From NCBI RefSeq assembly GCF_042767895.1, contig NC_091588.1:3507068-3537067 (forward strand): a stretch of 30,000 bases of DNA. Reading direction: 5' to 3'. Position 1 is the first letter of the stretch. Each line of letters opens with the position of its first letter. Source of the stretch: Penaeus vannamei. Taxonomy: Eukaryota; Arthropoda; Malacostraca; Decapoda; Penaeidae. The notes under the pieces are model-generated. The model worked only from the letters and a program-made list of their open reading frames with translations, did no database searches and was not told the origin of the DNA. Of the stretch, positions 1-8,102 are shown piece by piece. A program made the position numbers and the translations under genes.

Positions 1-514
1 AAGAAGGAGGAGGAAGGAGAAGAAGAAGGAGGAGGAAGAAGAGAAAGAAAGAAGATATAGAGGAAAGAATAGAAAAAAAGAAAAGGAGTAGATCAGAGAA
101 AAGTAGAGAATAGAGGAAGGGAGAAGGAATAACGGGAGGAGTAGGAGTAGGAATAGAAATAGAAGGAGGTTTCCGACAGCTGAAGGAGGAGGAGGGGGGG
201 AGAGAGGGAGAAGAAATAACGGGAGAAGTAGGAGGAATAGAAGGAGGTTTCCGACAGCTGAAGGAGAGGAGTAGGAGAGGGGGAGAGAAGGAGAGAGGGA
301 GAAGGAAAGGGGAAGGGGAAGGGGAAGAGAGGGAGGAGAGGGAGAGGTAAGGGAAGAGAGGGAGAGGGAGAGAGGGAGGAGAGGGAGAGGTAAGGGGAAG
401 AGAGGGAGAGGGAGAGAGGGAGAGAGGGAAGGGGAAGAGAGGGAGAAAGGGAGAAGGGAAGGGGAAGAGAGGGAGAGGGAGAGAGGTAAGGGGAAGGGAG
501 AGGGAGAGGGGGGG
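1..514. repeat. polypurine block, GGGAGA/GGAGAA rich
   Basis: Nearly every base on the plus strand is A or G, in short variants of GGGAGA, GGGGAA and GAGGTAAG. There is no coding signal; the open frame on the complement is Ser/Pro/Leu low complexity. Homopurine tracts with mirror symmetry can form triplex (H-DNA). The GAGGTAAG words resemble splice donors but lie in pure repeat and lack a coding exon. Confidence 0.9.
119..266. repeat. imperfect tandem duplication, unit about 78-87 bp
   Basis: Two copies run from GGGAGAAG(G/A)AATAACGGG to GGTTTCCGACAGCTGAAGGAG, about 119-188 and 206-266. CCGACAGCTG lies at 173-182 and 251-260, 78 bp apart. It is the only non-purine word in the block, so the duplication can be recognised against the purine background. 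Confidence 0.85.
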
Positions 515-718
515 TTTCAAAGGCTCCCTTGATCCGGGGCTTGATTACAAGGGGCTTCCCGCGCCCGAGGGAGAAAATGCCATGCAAATTACCCCGCCGA
601 GGATTCGCCGCCATTTACGCCGCGCGGGGACGGGGACCTGGTCGCTTAAATACACATTTTTGGACTCGCAGTTCCGACGAGTGAAAATCGGGTGGAGGTT
701 CTTCGTCTCTGCGGCGGA
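515..718. promoter_or_regulatory. CpG-rich island, possible promoter or enhancer
   Basis: About 200 bp of ordinary-complexity DNA between two polypurine blocks, with roughly 20 CpG dinucleotides. Visible motifs: octamer ATGCAAAT at 582-589 (POU-type); GCCGCCATTT at 607-616, whose complement AAATGGCGGC matches the YY1 core; and a TATA-like CTTAAATAC near 645-653. No protein-like frame of convincing length continues out of the island. Promoter function is inference from composition and motifs. Confidence 0.35.
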
Positions 719-1000
719 GGGAGGGGAGGGAGGGGTGGGAGGGGGAGAGAGGGAGGGAGGGAGGGAGGAAGGGAGGGAAGGAGGGAGGGAGAGGTGGGAG
801 GGAGGGGCGGGGGCAGGGAGGGAGGGAGGGAAGGGGGAGAGGAGGGAGGGTGGCGGCAGGGAGGGCGAGGGGGAGGGAGGGAGAGGTGGGGCACGGAGGG
901 AGGGAGGGAGGGAGGGGGCATGGGGAGGGTGGGTGGGAGGGAGGGAGAGGAGGGAGGGAGGGAGGGAGGGAGGGGTGGGATGGAGGGAGGGGGAGGATCT
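719..1000. repeat. (GGGA)n/(GGA)n G-rich purine tract
   Basis: Long runs of GGGAGGGAGG with occasional T or C. Many runs of three to five G separated by one to three bases make the plus strand a strong G-quadruplex candidate. Open frames here (Arg-Glu-Gly, or Pro-Ser-Leu on the complement) are repeat artefacts. Confidence 0.9.
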
Positions 1001-1002
1001 GC

Positions 1003-1090
1003 CTACGCGCACGCACACGCACCCAACGCAAGTAAACGCACATGTACCTAAACACGCGCGCACGCACTTACACGTGCGCGCACACACAAC
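1003..1090. repeat. degenerate alternating purine-pyrimidine (ACGC/CACA) tract
   Basis: Dominated by ACGCGC, ACACGC and CACGTGCGCGCACA words, which favour Z-DNA under torsion. It contains a CACGTG hexamer at 1071-1076, probably incidental to the repeat. Confidence 0.7.
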
Positions 1091-1104
1091 TACACAATTA
1101 CACA

Positions 1105-1106
<2 letters not shown>

Positions 1107-1178
<72 letters not shown>
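1107..1178. repeat. (CA)36 microsatellite
   Basis: 72 bp of uninterrupted CA, continuing the degenerate CA/CG tract to its left. It is followed by an A/G-rich stretch (GAAAAAGAATGAG, 1179-1290). Confidence 0.97.
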
Positions 1179-1182
<4 letters not shown>

Positions 1183-1290
1183 AAGAATGAGAGAAAAAGA
1201 GAAAGAATAAGATAAAAAAAGAAAGAAAGAAAGACAAAGAAAAAGCGAAAAAAAGAAAAAAAAAACGAGAAAGAAAGAGAAAGACAAAGA

Positions 1291-1434
1291 GACAGACACA
1301 CAGACCCAATCAACAACCTCCTTTCCCTCTATCTACCGCCCGCTGCCTGGCTCTCCTTCCCAACCCTCTCGCTTGCTTGCTCGGCCCCGTCTTCGCTCGC
1401 GTGCACGCCCACACGCCCATCTACTTCGGAATCT
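1291..1434. other. non-repetitive island, nothing recognised
   Basis: Pyrimidine-leaning ordinary DNA with some CpG. No supported frame, RNA structure or regulatory cluster was found. Confidence 0.5.
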
Positions 1435-1765
1435 TTGTCTATTAATAATGATAATAATAATAAGGGGAACTCTATTCCGATTTTCTGCCTATCTATAATA
1501 ATAATAAATAAGGAAAAGTCTCTTTCTGTTTTTATTTTTTATTCTATTTTTTTCATATTAGGAAAACTCTCTTCCTATTTATATATTTTATTTATTCATT
1601 TATTTATTTTATCTTATTTTATTTTATTTGCATATAAGGAAAACTCTTTTCCTATTTATACATTCTTTATCTATTTATTTATTATTATTATTTATTTATT
1701 TATTATTTTTTTTGTTTTTTGCATATAAGGAAAACTCTCCTCCTATTCTTTTTTGTTTCCGCTTT
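1435..1765. repeat. AT-rich minisatellite with ATAAGGAAAACTCTCTTCCTAT units
   Basis: The word (AT)AAGGAAAACTC(T)CTTCCTAT recurs, with divergence, near 1460, 1509, 1554, 1631 and 1722, separated by 45-90 bp of TTTA/TTAT-rich filler. The 1631 copy contains a perfect small inverted repeat, AGGAAAA-CTC-TTTTCCT. The conserved word inside variable AT filler suggests amplification of one unit. Confidence 0.75.
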
Positions 1766-1935
1766 TAATAATAGGAAAAAAAACGGGGAGTGGGAAGGAG
1801 GGGGGGGAGGGGCGGTCCTTCTCAGTCACGTTTCTCCTCCGCCGTCCGGTCGCCCCGTATCCGAATAAGGCGCCGCAAATCCGGATGTCTGTTGTCATCT
1901 CTTTTTTTTTCTACTTTCTCCCCGCTGCACCAGCA
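1766..1935. other. GC-rich island, no gene seen
   Basis: Contains a CpG-rich segment at 1830-1886 with the palindromes GGCGCC and ATCCGGAT (1879-1886). No convincing coding frame; the frames continue into repeat on both sides. Confidence 0.4.
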
Positions 1936-2145
1936 GGAGCGGCGGTGGGGGTTGGTGGGGGTTTGGAGGGGGGTTGGTGGGGACTGGGGGACGAAGGGGG
2001 CTGGAGAGGGGTTGGTGGGGGGTTGGTGGGGTGTTGGTGAGGGGTTGGAGGGGGGTTGGTGGGGATTGGTGGGGGTTGATGGGGGTTGGAGGGGACTGGT
2101 GGGGGACTGGTGGGGGGTTGGGAGTGGGGGGGGAGTCAGCAAGCA
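1936..2145 (+). repeat. G/T-rich minisatellite (GGGGTTGGTGGGG), G-quadruplex candidate
   Basis: About 200 bp built from GGTTGGTGGGG, GGGGTTGGAGG and GGGGACTGGTGG. Unlike the purine blocks nearby it is G plus T, not G plus A. Dozens of G-runs with loops of 1-4 nt lie on the plus strand. No function is implied beyond structural potential. Confidence 0.85.
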
Positions 2146-2330
2146 TGGCCGTCGCTTATTAAGAGCAGAATAGAGTCGCAAAAACTAGACCCGAAGGAGG
2201 AGGAGGAGGGAGAGGAGGAAGGAGGAGGAGGGTGAAGAGGGAAAGGGGAAGGGAGAGGAGGAAGGAGGAGGAAGGTGAAGAGGGAAAGGAGAAGGGAGAA
2301 GAGGAAGGAGGAGGGAGGGAACGGGTGCCT
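2146..2330. repeat. short island then (GGA)n/(GGGAA)n purine block
   Basis: A 45-bp ordinary stretch (2146-2190) is followed by GGAGGAGG, GGGAAAGGGGAAGG and related purine words to about 2320. No gene. Confidence 0.7.
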
Positions 2331-2366
2331 CGCCGATCGAAATACAGACCAAATTTGAGAAAATAT

Positions 2367-2374
2367 TATAAAAG
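2367..2374 (+). promoter_or_regulatory. TATA-box match TATAAAAG
   Basis: TATAAAAG is a full match to the metazoan TATA consensus and lies in a small non-repetitive island (2330-2398). It overlaps the left arm of a perfect hairpin. The position about 30 bp downstream is a CT-rich tract, with no clear TCA-type initiator. Promoter activity is unproven. Confidence 0.35.
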
Positions 2375-2398
2375 GAGTATTTTTATAAAATACTCCTT
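2372..2398. repeat. perfect 12-bp inverted repeat, 3-nt loop
   Basis: AAGGAGTATTTT at 2372-2383 and AAAATACTCCTT at 2387-2398 are exact reverse complements around loop TAT. It is one of the strongest simple hairpins in the non-SSR portion. It could be a cruciform or RNA hairpin, or a remnant terminal inverted repeat. No T-run terminator follows, so a bacterial-type terminator is not suggested. Confidence 0.8.
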
Positions 2399-2630
2399 CC
2401 CTCTCGCCCCTCCTTTCCTCTCAGCCCTCCTTCCTTCCTTCCCTCCTTTCCTCCTTCCCCCTTTCCCTCTCAGCCCTCCTTCCCTCCTTTCCTCCTTTCC
2501 TCCTTCTCTCCTTCCCTCTCAGCCCTCCTTCCTTCCTTGCCTCCTTTCCTCCTTCTCTCCCTCTCAGCCCTCCTTCCTTCCCTCTCTCCCTCTTCTTCCC
2601 TCCTTCCCTCTCGCCCCTCCTTCCCTCCTT
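2399..2630. repeat. polypyrimidine minisatellite, unit about 49 bp
   Basis: CTCTC(A/G)-GCCC(C)TCC anchors occur near 2401, 2418, 2467, 2516, 2561 and 2608, most 45-49 bp apart, with TTCCTTCC/CTCCTTTC filler. Plus-strand pyrimidine content is nearly complete. Confidence 0.75.
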
Positions 2631-2830
2631 TGCGGACGGGGAAGGAAACCCAAAGGAGATGCGGAGGAGGAGGAGGAGGGTTTCCGCTTGTGCGCGCCCG
2701 CCCTCCCCCCTTCCTCTCACCTCCCCCCCTCCCTCCTGTACCCCCATTAGCGCACAAAAACAATATAAATCATAGACTTCGGTATAAACTGTGGTGAGCA
2801 GCTACCCTCGGTTCCACAACCCTTCTCCTC
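2631..2830. other. mixed island, nothing recognised
   Basis: Includes a short purine stretch (GGAGGAGGAGG), a C-rich stretch, and an ordinary segment at 2745-2820 with a donor-like GTGAGC at about 2794. No exon or RNA gene can be supported. Confidence 0.4.
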
Positions 2831-3145
2831 CTCCTTCCTTCCTCCTCCGTCCTTCCTGCCCCCCTTCCTCCTTAACTCCTCCTTCTCCCCTTCCCTCTCC
2901 TCCCTCTTTCTCTCTCCCTCCCTCTTTCTCTCCATCCCCCTTCCTCTCCCCTTCCCTCCCTTCCTCCATTTCTATCCCCCTCCCTCCTCTTCCTCCTCCC
3001 TCCCCCTCTTCCCCTCTCTCCCCCTCCTTGTCCCCTCTCTCCCCCTCCTTCTCTCTCCCTCTTCCCCTCTCTCCCCCTCCTTCTCTCCTTCTCTCCCCCT
3101 CCTTCTCTCTCCCTCCTCCCTCCTTCTCTCCCCCTCCTCCTCCTG
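2831..3145. repeat. polypyrimidine block (CTCCTTCTCCCC)
   Basis: Continuous C/T sequence with variants of CTCTCCCCCTCCTTCTC. Open frames are Ser/Pro/Leu repeat artefacts. Confidence 0.9.
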
Positions 3146-3154
3146 TCACGACCC

Positions 3155-3560
3155 AGGAAGGGAGGGAGGGAGGGAGGGAGGGAGGGAGGGAGGGAGGGAG
3201 GGAAGGAGGGAGAGAGGGTGGGTGGGCGGGCGGAGGCGATGGCGGAAGGAAGGAAGGCGGGGCCAAGACGTTCTCTCTCTCCCTTTTTCTCTCTTTCTCT
3301 CATTCCCCTTCTCTCTCCCCCTTTCTTTCTTCCTTTCTTTCTCCCCCTAACTCTTTCTCTCTCTCTCTTTCTCATTCCCTCTCTCTTTTGCAAAAGACAA
3401 AGAAAGAAAAAAAAGGACGAAAGAAAGAAATTAAGAAACAGAACAGAAAAAAGAAAGAAAGAAAAAAAACGAAAGAAAAAGAAACGAAAGAAAAAAAAAA
3501 CGAAAGACAGAAAGCAAAAGAAGAAGAAGGAAGAAAGAACAAAAAAAAAAAGAAGAAAAC
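3155..3560. repeat. purine / pyrimidine / purine alternation
   Basis: (GGGA)n at 3160-3265 gives way to CTCTCTTTCTC at 3270-3388, then switches abruptly to AAAGAAAGAAAAAAACG at about 3392-3560. The last switch puts a Y-tract directly beside an R-tract. No coding content. Confidence 0.85.
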
Positions 3561-4020
3561 AGGCGACTCGTCCCGAATATGAAATCACAGATGACCTGCA
3601 ACACTCCTTTCATTTCCTCTTGTTGTCTCTCTCCTTTCATGTTGTTCGTCGTGTGATGAGTATTTTTCATTTTTAATCAAATGTTTTTTTTTTTTTCTCT
3701 CTCTCAATTTCCATTTTTAATAAAAAAAAATTTCTCTTTTCTCTTTTTCCCTTTTTCATTTCTTTTATTAATACTTTTCTTTTTAATTTTTTTCGTTTTT
3801 TTGTATGATGTTAATATATTTCTTTCTTGTTTCTATAATTCGATTTTTATTTCGTATCGAGACTGGAAGAGAAAATGCATTTATCTGAATATAAATTTAC
3901 GTAATATGAATATAATGCACATAATGGTAGTATGATTTCGTTACAAAATGTTGGAAAAATGCATATATTAAATAAACAAAATACGTTAATAAATGATAAA
4001 TAAATAAATAAATAAATACA
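3561..4020. other. T/A-rich island, no gene supported
   Basis: 3561-3660 is ordinary sequence; an open frame on the plus strand gives a protein-like tail (ending in VRRVMSIFHF) but is fused upstream to Lys-rich repeat and has no start or splice support. 3680-3830 is T-rich. 3830-4000 is AT-rich unique DNA with several AATAAA words (near 3970 and in an AAAT repeat at 4000-4018). No function is assigned. Confidence 0.4.
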
Positions 4021-4300
4021 TCAGAACTCCCCTCCCCTCTCCTACCCCCTTCCCCCTCCCCCTCTCCTCTACCCACTCCCTTATCCCCCTCTTCCTATCC
4101 CCTTACCCCCTTTCCCTTTCTCTTACCCCTCTTCCCTCTCCCCCCTTCCTCTCCTTTACCCCCTCCCCTCCCTTCCCCCCACCTACTCCTTCCCTCTCCC
4201 CTCACCCCTTCCTCTACCCCCTCCCTTACTCCCTACTCCTTCCCTCTCCTTACCCCCTTCTCCCCCTTCCCTCTTCCCACTCCCCCTCTCCCCCCCCCTA
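4021..4300. repeat. C-rich pyrimidine block (CCCCTCTTCCCT/TACCCC)
   Basis: Irregular CCCCTTACCCC, CCCTCTCC and TCCCTC words. The complement is G-rich with many G3+ runs. No gene. Confidence 0.85.
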
Positions 4301-4440
4301 CCCCGCTTGCAAGGACGACCGGCGACATCTGCAACATCTGCAACACGGGGGATACTATGGAGGAAATAGATGCCCTCCTCCCCCCATACCCCCAATGCCC
4401 ACGTACCATCCCCCCTCCCACTCCCCCTTCCCCCTTACTC
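4301..4440. other. small non-repetitive island
   Basis: Contains a direct repeat CATCTGCAA twice in tandem (near 4327 and 4336). Short frames on both strands look ordinary for a few dozen residues but run into repeat. Nothing recognised. Confidence 0.4.
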
Positions 4441-4499
4441 TGCCTGGAGAAATCGCATTGTCTTTCTGTTCTCGTTTCTCTGTTTCTCTTGTCTTGCTT

Positions 4500-4880
4500 T
4501 CTTTCTCTTTCTCATTTTCTGTTTCTCCTTCTCTGTCTCTCTGTTTCTCCTTCTCTGTCTGTCTCTTTCAATTTTTCTATCTGTTTTTCTTTCTCTCTCT
4601 GACTGCGTTTCTGTTTCTCTGTCTCTATCTATGTTTCTCTGTCTCTATTTCTGTTTCTCTTTCTCTATCTCTGTTTCTCTTTCTCTATCTCTGTTTCTCT
4701 TTCTCTATCTCTGTTTCTCTTTCTCTATCTCTGTTTCTCTTTCTCTATCTCTGTTTCTCTTTCTCTATCTCTGCTTCTCTTTCTCTATCTCTGTTTCTCT
4801 TTTTGTTTCTCTATCTCTATCTCTTTCTCTATCTGTTTCTCTTTCTCTTTCTGTTTCTCTATCTCTATTTCTCTTTCTCT
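4500..4880. repeat. 20-bp minisatellite, core 4621-4800
   Basis: TTCTCTATCTCTGTTTCTCT repeats with an exact 20-bp period, about nine near-identical copies in the core; degenerate copies extend to about 4500 and 4880. Because 20 is not a multiple of 3, all three frames share the same Phe/Ser/Leu peptide pattern every 60 bp, which explains the long spurious frames. Confidence 0.92.
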
Positions 4881-5270
4881 ACACCAACGTCCTTCACACC
4901 CACACCAAAACAGACACGAAAAAAAGAGAGAGAATATTCCCCCCCCCGCCAAAATAAACCTCAAACTTCTCGAAATCAACAAAGCCAAATACCTGATACC
5001 GAACCACCAGATACCTAATACTCCTCCCCCCCTCCCCCCCCCCCGTCTCTCTCTGTTGCGGCCGCCTCTCTTTAACAAATCGCTTTTTAAATGGCAAAAC
5101 CAAAAAGAAAAAAAAAATTTACTAACGCACACGATAAAGAAACAGCGCCTCGTTTGCCGCTGTGGAGGAGGGGGAAAAAAGGTGAGAAAGAGAGAGAGAA
5201 TGAGAGAGAGAGAAAGAGAGAGAGAAAGGAAAGAAAAAAAAAAATCTCGCTTGTTTGTACAAAATCACAC
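4881..5270. other. mixed island: A/C-rich, C-run, purine repeat
   Basis: 4881-5020 is ordinary A/C-rich DNA (frame ending QIPDTEPPDT, unrecognised). 5020-5045 is C-rich with a C-run. 5160-5250 is GAGAGAAAGAG repeat. No gene supported. Confidence 0.4.
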
Positions 5271-5463
5271 TCTCCCTCGTTGCACTGCGCGGAGGGAGGG
5301 GCAAGAACGTGCTACGCCGAGCCCCGTGCGTTGGGGCGAAACTCCCATCTCGGGGACGTGGACGGACCGCCCTTCGCGACCCGGGCCCCCATCGGCCTCT
5401 CTCGCCGGCAAAGATTATTTTACAGGTCATGTAATTTAAAATCGTTTTTGGTTTCTGCATTAC
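5271..5463 (+). promoter_or_regulatory. CpG-rich island ending in an acceptor-like site
   Basis: 5275-5415 is GC-rich with about 18 CpG in 140 bp, in contrast to its surroundings. Several frames stay open across it on both strands, none recognised. To its right, TTTTTGGTTTCTGCATTACAG at about 5443-5463 has the form of a 3' splice site. The island could be a promoter, a first exon or merely GC-rich DNA. Confidence 0.3.
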
Positions 5464-5719
5464 AGGCCCAACTAGCCCCCTCCCCCCCACCCCTTACCCT
5501 CGCCCCCTCCCTCCTCCCCCTCGCCCCCTGCCTCCTCCCCCCTCTCCTACCCCTCGCCTTCTCTTGCATCTACTCTCTTTTATCTAATGTTTTCTTTTTG
5601 TTTTTTTTGTTTTGTATATATGTTGCTTCTCTTCGTCACTGGTGCAAAGCTCGGATATGTTATTGCGTTTCAATTGCACATCAACATTTTTTTCTGAGGT
5701 TACTTCCTGCAATCTCTAG

Positions 5720-5724
<5 letters not shown>
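5464..5724. other. C-rich tract then ordinary island
   Basis: 5464-5560 is CCCTCGCCCCCTCC repeat. 5600-5715 is unique DNA; a plus-strand frame reads about 35 protein-like residues (including RHWCKARICYC) but has no start, donor or family match I can name. Confidence 0.35.

Positions 5725-5785
<61 letters not shown>
5725..5785. repeat. (CT)30 microsatellite
   Basis: 61 bp of uninterrupted CT. Confidence 0.97.
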
Positions 5786-5788
<3 letters not shown>

Positions 5789-6820
5789 TCCAACACCTTG
5801 CAAGATCTTCCCCTTTACTTATTCGACTTTTTCCCCTCTTCTTTTCCCCTCTCCCTTCTGTCTTCCACACGCGCGTCTCCGGCCCTCTTCTCCCCTCTCT
5901 CTCATCCATACTTCGTTCTCCCTCTTGTCTCATTTCCCTCCTCCTTCCCTTCCTCTCTTCCAATCTTCGTCTCTCATTATCCACTCTGATTGCTCTCTTC
6001 TCTCATCCTGCGCCTTGGTTCCGCCCTCAATAATTGCTTCTGGCTTCTCTGCTCCGTCTTCTCCTCCGCTCCTACGTCTTCTCCTTCTCCTTCTTTTTTC
6101 TTATCTTGGCTTATCCCATTCCTGCTATTCTGTTTTTTTTGTTTTTTTTTTTTTTTTTTTTTTTATCGCTTTATTTATGTCGAGCTTTCTTCAAGTTTTC
6201 TTGATTTTTTCTTCTTCTCTCTCTCTCTCTCTCCTCTTTCTTTGTCTGTTTATTTATTGGAGGTTTTGGTTCCTATGTTTTTTATCTTCTTCCTCTTTCC
6301 TTCCTTCCTTCTTCCCTTCTTTCATTTCTTCCTTCTTTGTCTACCTCTTGCTATCTTATCTTATTCCTTTAATGTATTTTTTTCTTATTCGCCTTCGCAT
6401 CCCATTTATCTTTCTCTCCTGTTCTTCCACGTCGATTTTCCTTTTTTTTGCTTCTTCATCTCTCTCCCAATATCACTATTTCACACTTTTCTTCCTCCTC
6501 CTCCGATCTCCCCTCTTCCTCCCCTTCCCTCACCTATCTCTCCTCTCCCTTCCTTTCCTCCCTTCCTTATCTCTCCTCTCGCCCTTCCTTTCCTCTCTTC
6601 CCTCTCCCCTCTTCCTCTCCCTTTCCTCTCGCCCTCCCTTCCTCTCTTCCCTTCCCAATCTCTCCTCCCTCTCCACTCGCCCCTCCCTCCCTCTCTCCTC
6701 CCTCTTCCTCCCTTCCCTCTACTATCTCTCCTCTCCTTCCCTATCTCTCCTCTCCCTCCCTTCCCTTCCTCCCACCCTCCCTTCCTCTCTTCCCTTCCCT
6801 ATCTCTCCTCCCGCTCCCCC
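5786..6820. repeat. kilobase-scale polypyrimidine block
   Basis: CTCTTCC, TTCTTC and CCCTCC words with few purines. A T-homopolymer of 23 lies at 6142-6164. Small ordinary patches occur near 5985-6060 and 6350-6440. The 665- and 550-codon open frames across this block encode only Ser/Phe/Leu/Pro repeats and are not genes. Confidence 0.85.
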
Positions 6821-6830
6821 CCCCCAAGAG

Positions 6831-6836
6831 GTGAGT
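6831..6836 (+). other. strong splice-donor-like GTGAGT after a C-tract
   Basis: The context is a run of 12 C, then AAGAG/GTGAGTCCCC. The donor match (AG/GTGAGT) is strong, and an acceptor-like AAG sits only 2 nt before it after a long pyrimidine tract. That resembles a recursive-splice or micro-exon arrangement, but GAG is a poor acceptor. Confidence 0.25.
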
Positions 6837-6935
6837 CCCCAGAGAGCCCTCCATCAGGTTCCTCCTGCTTCCTCTTCGTTCCCCGTGACACAAGAGGCAC
6901 ATTATGGACTTGCCTCGCTAACAAACCTGCGTCCT
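6837..6935. other. short ordinary island
   Basis: Unique sequence including GTGACACAAGAGGCAC. Near-identical words recur at 25255-25266 (CACAAGAGGCAC) and near 15557 (GTGACACAAGA). Frames are open but unrecognised. Confidence 0.35.
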
Positions 6936-7310
6936 CCTCCTCTTCTTCTGCTTCTTCTCCTTTTTCTTCTTCTTCTTCTTCTGCGTCCTCCTCTTTTTCT
7001 TCTTCCTTCTTCTTCTTCTGCGTTCTCCTCCTATTATTCCTTCTTCTCCTTCTTCTTCTTCTTCTTCTTCTGCGTCCTCCTCTTCTGAGTCCTCCTCTTC
7101 TTCTTCTTCTGCTGCTTCTTTCTTTTCTTCTTATTCTTCTTCCATTTCTGTTTTTCTTCCTTTTCTGCTTCTGCTTCTTTTACTTCTTCATCTTCCTTTT
7201 CTTCTTATTCTTCTTCTTCCTCTCCTTCTTCTTCTCCTCCTCTTTCCTTCATTTTCGTTCGTCTACTTCGTACGACATTTCCTTTTTCTTTCTTTCTTTT
7301 TTTTTTTCTT
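6936..7310. repeat. (TTC)n/(TCC)n triplet-rich pyrimidine tract
   Basis: TTCTTCTTCTTCTGCGTCCTCC variants. The minus strand is GAA/GAG rich and would read poly-Glu or poly-Lys. A triplex-prone class of repeat. Confidence 0.88.
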
Positions 7311-7339
7311 TTCTTTCTAGTAAATATCCATTCCACTCT

Positions 7340-7682
7340 TGTTTCCCTCCCTCCCCTCCTCTACCCCCATTACATACCCCCTCCCTGTCCATCCCAACCA
7401 CCCCCTACCCCCTGTCCGTCCTAGACCCCCACTCCAACACCCTATCACTCCCCCCACCACCACTCCCTCCTAACCCCCACTCCCCTCCTAACCCCCACCA
7501 CCTCTCCCCTCCTCACCCCACCACCACCCCACTCCCCTCCAAACCATCCCCCACCACCACCCTCCACCACCTCTCCCCTACTAACACCCCCCCACCACCA
7601 CTCCCCTCCAAACCACCCCCTCACCCCCATCACTCCTCCTAAACCACCCCCTACCCCACCACCCCCACCACCACCCCCTCCT
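7340..7682. repeat. C/A-rich minisatellite (CCCCACCACCACTCCCCTCC)
   Basis: Repeated CCACCACCAC, CTCCTAACCCCCAC and CTCCAAACCACCCCC words. The minus strand has repeated G3-G6 runs and is a quadruplex candidate. Confidence 0.85.
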
Positions 7683-7684
7683 CG

Positions 7685-7710
7685 AAAAAAAAAAAAAAAA
7701 AAAAAAAAAA
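7685..7710 (+). repeat. A26 homopolymer
   Basis: 26 consecutive A follow the C-rich minisatellite directly. On the minus strand this is T26 leading into G-rich DNA. Confidence 0.97.
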
Positions 7711-7880
7711 GTGCAATCAGCTGATGGCCAGGTCCCTCGTCCCGGCTGCAATCGTGGCACTGTGCTCCAGGTGCCAAGCGCGTTCCTGATTGCCGACGCT
7801 GCTGTTGTCTCCGTCGCTGCTGCTGCTGCTGCTGCTTCTGCCGCCGCCAGCACAGCACCTCAGGCTTTGTCGCAGTCCCC
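7711..7880. other. unique GC-rich island with (GCT)n
   Basis: About 170 bp between poly-A and a T-rich minisatellite. A GCT run at about 7815-7836 would read poly-Ala (plus) or poly-Gln/Ser (minus). On the plus strand an ATG at 7724 opens a 21-codon hydrophobic peptide beginning MARSLVPAAIVALC; the possible donor AG/GTGCCA is weak. Unrecognised. Confidence 0.3.
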
Positions 7881-7884
7881 CCTG

Positions 7885-8030
7885 CTTTATTTATTTATTT
7901 GTTATTTTTATTTATTTATTTGTTATTTTTATTTATTTATTTGTTATTTTTATTTATTTATTTGTTATTCTTATTTATTTATCTGTTGTTTTTATTTATT
8001 TATTTGTTATTCTTATTTATTTATTTGTCT
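7885..8030. repeat. 21-bp minisatellite, about 7 copies
   Basis: The unit TTTATTTATTTGTTATTTTTA recurs at exactly 21 bp: the GTTA anchors start at 7901, 7922, 7943, 7964, 7985 and 8006, with a last GTCT at 8027. Since 21 is a multiple of 3, one frame reads a repeated heptapeptide YLFICYF; no stop falls in it, but it is a repeat artefact. Confidence 0.95.
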
Positions 8031-8067
8031 ACTTGTTTTTTTTATTATCTTTAATTATTTATGTATC

Positions 8068-8102
8068 TTTTTTTTTTTTTTGGGGGGGGGGGAGGGAGGG
8101 GA
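8068..8102. repeat. T14 run abutting G11 run
   Basis: A T-homopolymer (8068-8081) is followed with no gap by a G-homopolymer (8082-8092) and GGGAGGGG. Confidence 0.95.

Noticed and set aside
334..490. Three GAGGTAAG splice-donor words
   Set aside because: They are variants of the local GGGAGA purine repeat with no adjoining exon.
1071..1076. CACGTG E-box in the CA/CG tract
   Set aside because: Expected within an ACGCGCACACGTG alternating repeat; no flanking motif.
5091..7088. 665-codon plus-strand open frame (and an overlapping 550-codon frame at 5990-7642)
   Set aside because: Almost the whole translation is Ser/Leu/Pro/Phe from CT, CTT and CCCTCC repeats; the two frames overlap out of register. 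No domain, codon bias or splice structure supports a protein.
7444..7858. Poly-Gln protein on the minus strand from the (GCT)n run
   Set aside because: Only a short triplet repeat in a small island, flanked by poly-T and G-rich repeat; no splice or start context supports it.
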